From: Blastobasis lacticolella
Taxonomy: Eukaryota > Arthropoda > Insecta > Lepidoptera > Blastobasidae
Length of the DNA stretch: 64,000 bases
Assembly: GCA_905147135.1 (NCBI GenBank)
Contig: LR990059.1
Coordinates: forward strand, 14,221,001-14,285,000
Direction: 5' to 3'
Below, piece by piece: positions 43,401 to 53,339 of the stretch. Every line of letters starts with the position of its first letter. Positions within the stretch are counted from its first letter, which is position 1. The notes beneath the pieces are model-generated. The model was not told where the DNA came from and ran no database searches. It worked only from the letters and a program-made list of their open reading frames with translations. Position numbers and translations under genes: made by a program.

Positions 43401-46400
43401 AGGTTTGATCTTTAGGATTAATACTTACTCCAACGGCTAAAATTAAGACGTTAAAATATTTAAGAATTTTTGTCATAATTAAGTGCAGAATTTGAAAACA
43501 AAATGGACATCGGCTAGTTGGGTTCCGGGGAGCGACTCTGTCGCACAAGTGTGAGTAAATCATCATCATCTTGGCGTTAATGTTCCCGTTATGATCTCGC
43601 GTACGAGGGTCCAGGGTCCGCCTTGACAAACAATTGATCATAGGGTCCAGGATTTGGAAGATCTGATAATTACAGTGGAGCGACTGCCATTTAACCTCCG
43701 TGACCCTGCCACCAGGGGAACCTGACCAGATTGGATCATGGTTACACATTCAGTCGCCTGAATGTGCAGGTTTCATCACGATGTAACCTTTTCTTTTAGG
43801 TCTACTAAACTAGATGTAACACAAGATAGAATTTTCTCTCATCGTAAGAGCATCGGTTAGTATTCAACTAATATACATAACTCAGAGTCATTGGTACATG
43901 GCGGCAGTGGCATTCGAACCCGGTACCTCTCGCTTGCGAGTCAGATCCTTTACCACAGGGCCACGTGTGTGAGTAAATGAGTCAAAACTAGCCTATCTGC
44001 ATTATTTACAGACTAATTATTACACTGTAGTTTGCTATAGGTATACTAATAAAGACAAGCATTAGGTCCGGACTTGATCACAACTCTAGACTGTCTAAAA
44101 AGTAAAGCGACTTCATAAATACCTATTTGATTTTAATTCATTTTTTACTGTTTGATAGCCAATAAGACAATTATACAATGACAATTACCTCTATATTCAA
44201 TTATTTGCTTACAAAGTCAACAATCAACAAGTAAGCAACCTGATTTTGAATAATGAAGACGTCCATCTTAATCAACAAGACAGTAGCTAAAATACGTCTT
44301 CATTATTCAAAATCAGTTTGTTCACTTGTTGATTTCAATCAATCTTATAATTTCCCAATGGGCTTACTTTTTAGAGTCTACCTGATGATGATGAGATGTT
44401 TGTATATAAATGACTTCGTTTTACTCAAAAACTTCTTAACGGATTTTCATGCGGTTTTCAACAATAGAGAACAAGAAGCTTTTATCGCTAAAAACGCGGA
44501 TGAAGTCGCGGGAAAAGCTAGATTCAGATAATGTGGTTTAGCTGCGAAATCCTGTAAGGAGGTGCTTCCCCAGTCGGAAGGTACCAACTCGAATGGGGTT
44601 TTGCCTCATAATATTGTAACCCATTTTCAGAAAATATTGTGTTTCGATTGTGTTGAAGAAATTAATTAAATACAGATGTAATCATTGTCATATTGGCTAT
44701 CAAACTTTTAGCTATTTATGATGTTATAGGCTGATTTGTAAGCAAATAATTGAATATAAAGGTAATTGTCATTGTATAATTGTCTTATTGGCTATCACAC
44801 CGCGAAAATGGAATTAAAATCGAATAGGTATTTATGAAGTTATAGACTGATTTGTAACGTCAGAAATATATGAGCATGTGAAAAAATATGGGGTGAATCG
44901 ATTTTCTCGCTCGCGAGTGTGGTTAACATCATATGATGTGGCATGGCATCACATCACACGAATGTGGCGATGCCACCCACATACTCTACTTGAAACAAAC
45001 TGTTAAAATAAAAAAGTTCTTACTTCCAAAGGCGATGTCGAAGTTTCTGTTTATATCGACGCTATCCCTGTTACGATTTTTTCTCCACAACCTGTCCTGA
45101 AATGCGGTTATAAACTTTAATAATTTACCAACTTATTTACATATTATTATTTATTTATTCATTGAGTCTGTATGCACAAAAACAACAGTACGTAGTAACT
45201 CAATCTTAATCTTAATTCTTAATATATTTTTATATAAAATGCTTGTGTGGGTACGTATGTGACCGGTTTTCTATATCACCACCAATTCCAATCAACACCC
45301 CATTAGGGTGGTAGACACCCCTTGGGTCCTAGAAGGAAGTAAGGGAGTTTGGGCGCGGTGGGTGGTAGTGGGTGGTTGTGGGAGGCAAAAATGTAATATA
45401 AGATATATATCTGTCCTTTTCTAACTCATTAGAACTTCGGGAAAGTTCTGAAAATTTCTAGAAAGTACTGAAATTAATAATCTGTCCTTTTTTAACTCAT
45501 TAGAACTTCGGAAAAGTTCTGAAAATTTCTAGAATGATCTAGAAAGTACTGAAATTAATAATCTGTCCTTTTCTAACTCATTATAACTTCGGGAAAGTCC
45601 TGAAAATTTCTAGAATGATCTAGAAAGTACTGAAATTAATAATATCGGTTATTATCATTCTGGAACGTTCCAGAAAGTTCTAAAAATAGAACAAACTTTT
45701 GGAAGGTTCTAGAGTGTTCCAAATCTAGAAATTTCTATATCTGACGGTATATAAACCCGAAATCAGTGGCTTTTCGTTAGTTCAATCGTGTCTGCAGTCG
45801 AGTGAAGATCAGTGGGAATTAAAAGTGACCAGTGCTTAAAACGATTCACGTGATTTTGACAAGTAAAACAGAACAAACTATACGAAGGTTCTAGAGTGTT
45901 CCAAATCTGTGAATAAAGCACAGGGTCAAACATTTCAGTACTGTGGCGTTGACTTAAAGGAACCATGCTTTGCACATGGCCAACTATATGTCGCATGCTC
46001 ACGAGTTGGATCACCTCAACATTTCTTTATTTACAGTCCAAACAACAGAACCATAAATGTAGTGTACAAGCAAATATTATAAAGATAAATTTAAAACAAA
46101 AAATAAAATTAAAATAACAAATGTAAATATGTAATAGTATTAGTGTAATATCGTTTTATGTAATCTGTGTATGAATGATATGATGTATAGACAATTATAT
46201 AAATAAAATGAAAAATTTTATATTTACTAAATTCTTTCTTTACATTATTTCGATTTGCTAATTATTAGTCTATAAGATGTACTCTATATCCACCGTAAGT
46301 TTAATGGTCGAATAAGTCTTAATATCTACGATAGGAATCTATAATATCTACATTAAAAATGTATCTTCATGTATTTTTTACACCATTAAACATACGGTGT

Positions 46401-49400
46401 ATATTTTAACCCGTGCAACGCCGGGTTTCGCAGCTAGTAAATTATAAAATAATTAACTTGGCGTTAATGTCCCGTTTGTGCTCTCGCGCACGAGGGCCTC
46501 GAGTCCGTTCGCCTTGACCATGATCCAGTATTTAGCTGATTAGACTATTACTAATAGTGGGGCGACTAATACCCGACCTCCGTGACTCTGTTAATAGGGT
46601 AACCTAACCAGGCTGGATCATGGATACACAATTATTCAGTCGCATGAATGTGCAGGTCTCATAATGATGTTTTCCCTCACGTAAGAACATTGGTTAGTAT
46701 TCGACTAATGTACATAACTTACAAAAGAGTCATTTGTGCATGGCGGCATTGGGATTTAAACCTGGTACCTCTCGCTTACGAGTTGGACACATCAACCACT
46801 AAGCCATAGACGCGCCATGCAATTACATATATAAAATCATTGCAAGTTCATTATAAGCTTCTAATGTATACTTACTCGCGTGTGGCTGTATTCGTAACCA
46901 TCTGGATTCAGTACTGGTATGAAATAAAATTTGTATAAGCGAGCTATATCTTTTATTCTTCTATCATTCGTTTCTTGATAGTTTACTATTTGAGACATCA
47001 GATATGTTACGAAGGCGGGTGCTATCCATTCTCTCGCATGAATTCCACCTTCTATAATAACTGTAGACCTAAAGAACCACAACTCGATGTAGACGTTAAA
47101 AGATACACAACCAATTATCAAAACCAATATGCTCGGTGCCTTATTGCGCGATGGAATCAGAATTATAGAGTTTCATTGCACATATTATCGGGTTTACTTC
47201 CACGGTTCGTATTGTTTTTACTTCGATATTTTTTTGTTTTTACCTTTTCAGTCAACTCGTGGCCATGACGCATGCAACTGCGTAAAAACAATACTAACCA
47301 TAGTAACAAACCCGATAATGTGAGAAGTGAATAACCATGAAAGTCTTAAAACCTATATTCCAGAATTATAGAGCTCCGCAGGCGAACCTATAGCCAGGCA
47401 GATTGGCAGGACTATAGATAACGGATAGCCGATGGGGCTACTGTCTCACCAGTCTTCGAGACCATGTATCGAAAGACGCAGTGCGGGTAGGCCTCCCGCA
47501 AAGTAAACTGAAAGCTTCCAGGATGCGAGTGATATTCTCCAGTTTGCTGTGAAATTAAGCCGTGGAAATCCGGCGGAGATGTGCTTCACAGAAATTTGGA
47601 GCAAATCCATGCAGTTGTATATTGGGGAACAGCATTTTCGGTTGCATTTTTAGCAATGAGATATCCAACCTGCCAAGTGTGATTATGGCTGAACCTCCAC
47701 ACTTGTGGAGAGACTGTGATAGGACGTGAATTCTCACGTTTATGCTGTAGGTCACGACAAGCGCCATGATTTCCTATATTAGTAAGCTAATAAAGACCTA
47801 ATATTATGATTTCGCTTACCTTTAGGCTATTTTAATTAATCAACTTTGTTACCAACAATTCTCTGATTTCAATTATTGAAATTGTTACTTTTGCTAATTA
47901 CGTATGATCGATTTAATAGTTTAGTTGATTGCAATGGAACTTTGTTAGCAACTGAACCCATGAAATCGATGATACGGAATCGCAAAAGTAACAATTTGAA
48001 ATCAGAGAATTGTTGGCAACATGGTTTCGTAATTAGCCTACTGAGGACCAAAACGTATATGCGCCGCGCTGCACTGCGCGACGCGACGCTGCAATGGATT
48101 TTGTATGGATTTGATGTCGCGCTTAGTGCGTCCAGCACTATACAAACTCTTATTAAATTTGCAGCGCCGCGCAGCGCAGCGTAAGTGCGTCTGGACCATT
48201 AATTATTAACCTCACTTACCGTTTTTTATATCCTCGCACTATTACCTCGGCAGCCAAAATTTCCCGTTTTTCAGCAGTCTTACCGATGCTGAATACTTTG
48301 ACAGATGGGTATTCTCTCTCCATTTGTCTTAGCCATTTATATATGTCATTTAGTCGATAGTAACTCCGCCAATTGAATGATTCCCTTCTCCTCGTATCGT
48401 ACTGATTTACAGTTTGTTTGTCGAATTCGCTGGAATCATAAAAGAGCTAAAATAGAAAATTAATAATAAATGATCCAAATGAAATTTATGTACCTTTTTT
48501 ATGTTATACGGCAGACAAACGGGTAAGCGGGCCGGCCACCTGATAAAAAGTGATACCACTGCCAATAGACATCAGCAACACCAGGGGAGTTACCAATATT
48601 GCCCGCCTCTGAAGCGACCTCTAATATGCCTCTTGAACGATCCCATGACATAGTTCAAAGGAAACTCTGTGGCTGGGAGCTCATTCCATATCCATATCGT
48701 ACGAGCGAGAAACCTTCTTTCAAACCTTCGAGTGGTGACCAACAGAGGATCTACGTAGTGGTACGTAGGAGTACCCAGCCCACGGCGGGTGGTGCGATGG
48801 CAGAATTGTGCTGTGGGCACCAGATCGAAAAGTACCTCAGTACACTCCCCACTGTACAGCCGATAGACCACACATAGAGAGCCAAAGCTTACTTGCTATC
48901 TTGCTTACAGCATAAAAGTTATAGTAAGGAGTCATCGCAGTTTTGAATGAATGAATGAATAAATAGACACTTTATTGCATAAATACAGGATACAGACGGC
49001 ACATATCGGTAACGGTAACAGAGAAAACAACAGGCGGCCTTATCGCTTAAAGCGATTTCTTTCAGGCAACAGGCGATTTCTTTCGGATATTTCCGCGTGA
49101 TAGTGTACCTTCTTATTAGTAAAATAATTTTCAAAATCGGTCCAATGGTTTTGGAGATTTCTCCAACGTCCAAGCTTACAAACATTACAAAGTTTTCCTC
49201 TTACAATAGTACCTCTTTTAGTATAGGTAGATACTATAAATATATAAATTATTAGTATTTTATATAGTAGAGTCTTACTCTTTATACGCGACTTCCCAGA
49301 TACAGTGGTTTATACTTATATCCAAGTTTGATTGAGGGATAATTCTGGGCTGAGGTTCAAATATTTTAAAACTAAACTACAGGAAAAACAAATATTTCTT

Positions 49401-51032
49401 CCATTGAAGTCTATAGACGGGATACTGGCACGTGTAAAAGCTTTGAATTCTACACACATCAGTGGTATTTTCTGTTTACCCTTCTTGCTTTGATGGGTAC
49501 CATATCATCAAATACATAATTAAGGCGGTCTACCGTCTAGCTCTCTGTCGCGCGTTTGAGCAACGGTGGCCTCATGGTTTAAGGTTCCGATTCGTACCCC
49601 GAGGTACCGTATTCGAACCCCAGTGCTGCCATGTACTAATGACTCTTCCCTGAGATGAGTACGATATTGTACACTAAGCTGCTCTTACGGTGAGGGAAAA
49701 CATCGTGACGAAACCTGCATATTTAGACGATTGAATGTGTAACCATGGTCAAATTCCCCTGTTAACATGGTCACGGAGGTCAGGTGGCAGTCAGTCTACT
49801 GTAACTATCTGATCTAACAAATCCTGGATCATGGTCAAGGCGGACCCCGAGGCCTGGCGAGCGCGAGAGCACAACAAGACATTTATTTCAAGATAACCAA
49901 CGTCTAGCCCTCTGTCGTTTTAGTACCACAAATAATGGGTACCATCTTGTCTATATCTGTTACCATGCAATACCGTTTGTATTGTATTTCAGTTATTTCC
50001 GGAAGAATGACGTAGCCAGCACAAAATTACAACCATATCCTGGAACCTAAGTTCATGAATTATATATACATTATGGGCGATAGTTACCGCTTTCGGTCAT
50101 GTAGGCTATCATTATCGACTGATAGGAACTCACAAAATCATCATCATCATCTTGTCGTTAATGTCCCGGTTTTGCACTCGAATACGGGGACCCGGGGTCC
50201 GTCTTGACCATGATCCAGGATTTGGCGATCACGTAATTACAGTGTAGCGACTACCATCTGACCTTCGTGACCCTGCTACCAGGGGAACCAAACCAGATTG
50301 GATCATGGTTACAAATTCAGTTGCCTGAATTTTCAGGTATTCACAAAATGCTTCGTCGTAATAAAGGGTACACATTCCAACTTACACCCAAGAAGAGGGA
50401 AAAATCAGCAACTTATTCTTCATAAGGCATTGTGAAACAATTATATAGTTATTCAAACACTCCTTCCCAAGTAGCACCGTACTCAAATTAACCCATTATC
50501 GAAGCCGCATTGCCACCCTGTATCGCCAAGGATATCCTCTGCCTAAGGTGCGTCCCGGAAAATTGCCCAAAAGCACTCTCCCGCATACGACTATCTACTT
50601 GCTATCTACTTGTTTGACACTAAGTGGTTCCTACGAAATACACAGTCTACATTTAGGATTCTAAGAAACGAAATTCCGGACAAAGGCTAAACTATACTAG
50701 ACAACAATTAGTAAGTATAGATTATATGACAAAGAAACACGATCTAACCTTTGAACATTGTCGATAATAGTTGTGTAATACATATTCCTTTTCTTCGCAT
50801 TCCTAAGGAAGTCCTCCTTGTCACTAGGAGCTATTATAAATTCCACAGGCTTCCCAACTACACCGGGAGGTTTCCAGTAGTCCACGTCATAAAGTTTGCC
50901 CAATTCTTCATAGAACTCTAGTTCTTCCTGTCGTACAGGTATACCTCTGAACAATGTGTAATTTTCGTATCTTTTGCAAAACCCTAAATCAAGTCCGAAT
51001 GTAAGTAATGCTGCTGCGAACACAAAATTCAT
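40457..51032 (-). CDS. CP4: M14A procarboxypeptidase, 458 aa, active-site complete, Gly at position 255, hydrophobic C-tail
   Basis: Exons: 51032-50749, 48429-48220, 47068-46876, 45096-45024, 43436-43234, 42738-42654, 41322-41268, 40730-40457 (1377 nt). Signal peptide MNFVFAAALLTFGLDLGF, propeptide, then an RRR cluster at 108-110 that could be the activation site. H175/E178 (GGIHAREW), R234, N245/R246 (DINRNF), H298 (AFHSYGQ), Y351 and E374 (ATFELRD) are all present, so it should be active. The S1' pocket residue (Ile255 in carboxypeptidase A, Asp in B) is Gly358 within SGCW, so preference may differ. The end is extended past the usual terminus by 40 or so residues ending TCFSIQIMLIFSVFIMRC then TFAL, a possible GPI-anchor signal. 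The third exon begins at a position unlike CP1 or CP3, and the phase-2 intron before the E270 exon is shared only with CP5. Introns are long and full of transposons. Confidence 0.88.
40799..40995. repeat. tRNA-Gly-like SINE head joined to a SINE-1 fragment
   Basis: 40799-40864 (GTAGTTCAGTGG, CTGCCACGCAAGAGG, GGGTTCGATTCCC) matches tRNA-Gly(GCC) in its anticodon and T arms, but the acceptor ends do not pair, so it is a SINE head and not a tRNA gene. 40880-40995 is a minus-oriented SINE-1 head fragment (CATGGCCGCATTGGGATTCA). It lies in the last CP4 intron. Confidence 0.7.
41030..41150 (-). mobile_element. Non-LTR retrotransposon coding fragment (CP4 intron)
   Basis: Plus-strand CACAACCTTAGTGTGCGCGG, AGTTCTTTTGGAACCGCACA, GTTCGCGACCAATTTGGGAC: reverse complement of the NWSRTVRFQRNF region seen at 23620-23670. 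Confidence 0.75.
41460..41565 (-). mobile_element. Non-LTR retrotransposon 3' UTR fragment
   Basis: GGCAGACAAACAAACATGCG, GGCCACCTGATGGAAAGTAC, CATCAGCAACACCAGGGGTG, minus orientation. Confidence 0.75.
41707..41950 (+). repeat. tRNA-like SINE with retroelement tail
   Basis: Head GAGTAGTTCAGTTGGTTAAC and AGAGGTCCCAGATTCAATTC, related to 40799. Tail GTTTATCAGTTATCTAACAT, CTTTGCTTACTTGGCTAGAT is shared with 33835-33930. Confidence 0.7.
41951..42355 (-). mobile_element. Non-LTR retrotransposon 3' end with coding remnant
   Basis: The minus strand reads LSARAFSSTLIIRTAKKWNT then LPASVFPDQYNLDASKARVN and RLF (42040-42165), then a 3' UTR whose plus-strand form is AAGACAGGCATTTGACCACC. It is the longest remnant of the family also at 11615, 30745 and 63150. 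Confidence 0.85.
42500..42612 (+). mobile_element. Non-LTR retrotransposon 3' UTR fragment
   Basis: GTGGGCAACGCACTGGCGAT, GTTGCTAATGTCTAGGTGAC, TTTCCATCAGGTGGCCCACT, CTACCGTATGACATAAAAAA, ending in an A-run. Confidence 0.75.
43005..43210 (+). mobile_element. Helitron-like internal fragment
   Basis: ACTCCTTCACACAAAAACTA, CTAAACCGTTTGATGAAATT and TTTATGCGGGAACGGGTTCG: the conserved block of lepidopteran non-autonomous Helitrons; compare 56503-56700. Confidence 0.6.
43565..43978 (-). repeat. SINE-1 copy with a short internal insert (CP4 intron)
   Basis: TTGGCGTTAATGTTCCCGTT to CATCACGATG (43567-43782), then about 50 bp of foreign sequence, then CGTAAGAGCATCGGTTAGTA to a degraded tRNA-like head GGGCCACGTGTG. 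Confidence 0.8.
44110..44840. mobile_element. 731-bp foldback element with about 106-bp inverted arms
   Basis: Left arm 44110-44215 (ACTTCATAAATACCTATTTG to TTATTTGCTTACAAA) is mirrored by 44735-44840 (TTTGTAAGCAAATAATTGAA to GGTATTTATGAAGT). The interior holds another palindrome with arms 44221-44262 and 44294-44335 and a Helitron-like piece at 44380-44530. It lies in a CP4 intron. Confidence 0.85.
45411..45643. repeat. Three tandem 71/81/81-bp units rich in GAA/TTC
   Basis: Units start CTGTCCTTTT at 45411, 45482 and 45563. Each contains alternating AGAACTTCGGGAAAGTTCTG and AAAATTTCTAGAA blocks; the first lacks 10 bp present in the other two. Confidence 0.9.
45655..45780 (+). promoter_or_regulatory. 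Heat-shock-element cluster and TATA box
   Basis: CTGGAACGTTCCAGAAAGTTCT-type sequence (45658-45680) gives four alternating 5-bp heat-shock units; GAAGGTTCTAGAGTGTTCC and TCTAGAAATTTC follow. TATATAAA is at 45748-45755, about 20 bp after the last unit. This is the architecture of an Hsp70-type promoter. The expected start is near 45778-45785. Confidence 0.7.
45912..46082 (+). pseudogene. Helitron helicase C-terminal fragment (57 codons)
   Basis: Reads NKAQGQTFQYCGVDLKEPCF, AHGQLYVACSRVGSPQHFFI, YSPNNRTINVVYKQIL and stop: the final motifs of the Pif1-like helicase of Helitron RepHel proteins. The Rep domain and most of the helicase are missing. The sequence just before it (GGTTCTAGAGTGTTCCAAAT at about 45886) duplicates 45706. 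Confidence 0.85.
46455..46815 (-). repeat. SINE-1, near full length (CP4 intron)
   Basis: CTTGGCGTTAATGTCCCGTT to a head whose plus-strand form is CACTAAGCCATAGACGCGCC. It starts 17 bp after the Helitron end. Confidence 0.85.
47173..47325. mobile_element. 153-bp foldback MITE
   Basis: Left arm 47173-47221 (CATATTATCGGGTTTACTTC, CGTATTGTTTTTAC) mirrors 47282-47323 (GTAAAAACAATACTAACCAT, AACAAACCCGATAATGTGA). Confidence 0.8.
47380..47515 (+). mobile_element. Non-LTR retrotransposon coding fragment
   Basis: GGCAGATTGGCAGGACTATA, CGAAAGACGCAGTGCGGGTA then GGCCTCCCGC. The last part reads RRSAGRPPAK, the family GRPP motif also at 10985-11232. Confidence 0.55.
47842..48022. mobile_element. Foldback element
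   Basis: 47845-47895 (TTTGTTACCAACAATTCTCT, AATTGTTACTTTTGC) is mirrored by 47982-48022 (GCAAAAGTAACAATTTGAAA, GAGAATTGTTGGCAAC). Confidence 0.8.
48044..48198. mobile_element. GC-rich foldback MITE
   Basis: Left GGACCAAAACGTATATGCGC, CGCGCTGC; right GCAGCGCCGCGCAGCGCAGC, GTAAGTGCGTCTGGACCA. It abuts exon 2 of CP4 (48220) by 22 bp and its GC-rich arms contrast with the AT-rich surroundings. Confidence 0.75.
48490..48905 (-). mobile_element. Non-LTR retrotransposon 3' end with 93-codon remnant (CP4 intron)
   Basis: The minus strand reads MVYRLYSGECTEVLFDLVPT, then RRFERRFLARTIWIWNELPA and YVMGSFKRHIRGRF. The 3' UTR carries the CACCTGATAAAAAGTG and CATCAGCAACACCAGGGG motifs in plus form. It is the best-preserved copy of this family here. 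Confidence 0.85.
49557..49895 (+). repeat. SINE-1, near full length (CP4 intron 1)
   Basis: CAACGGTGGCCTCATGGTTT, GATTCGTACCCCGAGG, CGTATTCGAACCCCAG, ending GCGAGAGCACAACAAGACAT. Confidence 0.85.
49975..50135 (+). repeat. Repeat C copy
   Basis: TTATTTCCGGAAGAATGACG, TAGCCAGCACAAAATTACAA, ATTATGGGCGATAGTTACCG. Confidence 0.7.
50150..50340 (-). repeat. SINE-1, truncated
   Basis: CTTGTCGTTAATGTCCCGGT, GTAATTACAGTGTAGCGACT, ATTGGATCATGGTTACAAAT; the head is absent. Confidence 0.8.
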
Positions 51033-51420
51033 GGCAACATGGGTTTATATATATGTAAAAAAATATTACAAATTATGAGATATAGATATATTTTATTAGT
51101 AAACAATAATGGCCATAGAGCATAGCCTTAGAGATTTCACGCAGCAACACAGGTAAACCGGGCACATAGATTGTTATTTACTATTAGAACCCCATTTTAA
51201 AATACTCAACATAATACACAAATAGTGAAAACTATATTTTACTTAATTTCAAGAAATGACATATTTTTGTCAGAATGGACAAGATCATGACAATATATCA
51301 TTTATCCATGGACTGGGTAGTAAGTCCATGCATTTATCTAAGAGGAAGGCAAAGATTTCACCTTCAATCAGCCCAAGTTTGTTCGTTCTAAAAGTCTCAT
51401 TACACTCGGCTATGTCATCT
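51033..51420. other. CP4 upstream region
   Basis: The CP4 promoter should lie here. No convincing core element; see the rejected TATA-like run at 51043-51054. Confidence 0.4.
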
Positions 51421-51838
51421 AATGAGGAGTTTTCCAATAGGTATTTAAGGCATTCTTAACCACTCACTAGATGGCGCCCCGACAATTTTGGTAATTGATA
51501 ATCGCTTGAAATAGGTTCTTAGCAAACAGGATATAAACACTGGGTACGTTGTATTGAATAATATTATATTTGTCAATAGTTTTCAATCATTTTAGAGGTT
51601 GTAATAATAATGTAACATAGTGCCAACTTCTATAAATATTTCTTTTTACACTTCGTTCAACCTTTAACAGTTATGTTTATATTAATAAACACTTTATTTT
51701 CAAGTTTAGTATTACTTGGCTGCATGAAATCACTGCCACCATCATACAGATTTAAAAAAGATTACCAAAATTGTAGGAGCGCCATCTATTGATGCTTTTT
51801 GAAACAAACTATCAATACCTACTGGAAAACTCCTCATT
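51421..51838. mobile_element. 418-bp TIR element (MITE)
   Basis: Ends AATGAGGAGTTTTCCANTAG and its reverse complement CTACTGGAAAACTCCTCATT. Inside, TAGATGGCGCCCCGACAATT is mirrored by AATTGTAGGAGCGCCATCTA; inverted similarity spans about 85 bp. Confidence 0.8.
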
Positions 51839-51840
51839 GC

Positions 51841-52026
51841 AGAAGCAAAAAGCGTGAGAGCAAGATGTGGTTCATTTTTGTATTACGGCTTTCTGAAAAG
51901 CGGACTGACGTAACATTTAAGCGAAACAAAAATTAACCTTATTCTAAGAGGAATACATTCCACCTCGACGTTGCTCTCACCATAGAGAAAAAATTGTATC
52001 TACAGGCTCTCACGCTCTTTGCTTCT
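51841..52026. mobile_element. 186-bp TIR element directly beside the previous one
   Basis: AGAAGCAAAAAGCGTGAGAG at 51841 is mirrored by CTCTCACGCTCTTTGCTTCT ending 52026 (one mismatch). Confidence 0.8.
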
Positions 52027-52265
52027 GAATTTAGTCAAGTGTTAAAAACCTTTAATAAAGAAGAATTTGGTAAATGACAAGCTAAACATATATTTTTTTT
52101 AATCAACTCTAATATAAAATTTCACACCTCTTACAGGCATTATTTTCTATTATTAACCCAAATCCCTGATTCAAAGCAACCCAGATGGAAAGGGCAATGC
52201 AATTATTGCAGATGGGTGTCCGAGAGTGTTTGTCACTGTTTCACATAAAGAACTACAGATGGCTT

Positions 52266-52416
52266 ACCATGAGCTCTCATAGCAGGACCTAAACAAAACT
52301 ATTATACCCTGCTTATAACGAGACAGCACTATACGTGTCAGAAAAGCTTATCTCGTTCTCAGCAGGGCAGTTCTGTTGGGGCTCATAGTAATGTCACTAT
52401 GAGCTCTTATAGCTGA
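52266..52416. repeat. Cluster of short hairpins
   Basis: CCCTGCTTATAACGAGA (52308-52324) pairs with TCTCGTTCTCAGCAGGG (52351-52367). GCTCATAGTAATGTCACTATGAGC-type palindrome at 52381-52404. ATGAGCTCTCATAGC and ATGAGCTCTTATAGC recur directly at both ends. Confidence 0.6.
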
Positions 52417-52616
52417 AAGATTTATATGAAATTCTGCTTTAATTAAGTTGGATGCGATCGCAATCTGTCTTAACTATAATTCAAATACGCCATACCGGGC
52501 GAAATGGAGAAAAAATGGTAGGAAAGCGGACCCTAGATTATTTCTGAATATCCAGCAGTAAACTACAGTGTATTGATGATAAAAAATATCCAGCAAGAGT
52601 TTGTAATAGACTGGTC

Positions 52617-52850
52617 ATCTTGGCGATTATGTCAAGTCTCGCGCTTGATGGCCCGGGTTCCGCCTTGACCACGATCCAGGATTTGGAAAATCAGGTCATT
52701 ACAGTGCAGTGACTGCTATCTGATATTTAGGCATGCTCCATCTTCGCCCACATCATTACTTACCACCAGGTGAGATGGCGGTTAAACAATCGCCTGGCTA
52801 GTTCATTAAAAGAGGAACCTTACTAGATTGGATAATGGTTAACAACGGTA
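52617..52850 (-). repeat. SINE-1 interrupted by a retrotransposon tail
   Basis: SINE-1 body 52617-52727 (CGCCTTGACCACGATCCAGG) and 52806-52840 (AAGAGGAACCTTACTAGATT) flank a plus-oriented fragment (GCATGCTCCATCTTCGCCCA, GGTGAGATGGCGGTTAAAC). Confidence 0.7.
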
Positions 52851-53339
52851 TGAGGAAAGTGCACTCGCAGGAGTCCCAAGAAGCGATTGATAGCGCAGTC
52901 GGATGCGAAAATCAGCGGCTTACGATGCGAGGACTTGCGAAGGATCTGTAGGAAAGAGGACCCAGGCAAACTTGGAATGGACCGTTAAGACGATGATTCC
53001 GCCTCAACATGATGCCGCGAGCCGGTGGCGTTGTGAACACATAAAGATAAAAAAAACAAACACACCAACACAGATACTCAAAAATAGAAATTAATTAAAT
53101 AAAATATACGCTTAAACAATCACACAGCACCATCAAGCTCTAAATTAAGCAAAACTTGTCTGGTATATATACTCTACACAAATAGTTTCAAACACCATAA
53201 TTTCGGAACACTATTTATTTATAGAAAAACCTTTTCCCGGATCACAATTAACTTTCAAGTGTTTCTGTTTCAAGTTTCATTCTTAAACGCCCATTTACTC
53301 GATAATTGATAAAATCACTAATTGACTTCTTATTTATTA

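Larger units (their letters stand above)
45204..46437 (+). mobile_element. Helitron remnant with a heat-shock-type promoter and helicase C-terminus
   Basis: The 3' end is CCCGTGCAACGCCGGGTTTC, then GCAGCTAG followed by T, the hairpin plus CTRR|T terminus of Helitrons. The 5' end is uncertain; several A|TC sites lie at 45203-45217. From left to right: an AT-rich start, three 71-81-bp repeats, further heat-shock-element-like sequence, a TATA box, a 130-bp leader, a 57-codon helicase end, a long AT-rich tail and the terminus. It lies in the CP4 intron between exons 3 and 4, opposite to the gene. Confidence 0.8.

Noticed and set aside
51043..51054. TATATATAAA run as the CP4 TATA box
   Set aside because: It lies only about 10 bp from the CP4 start codon, so transcription would begin inside the signal peptide codons.
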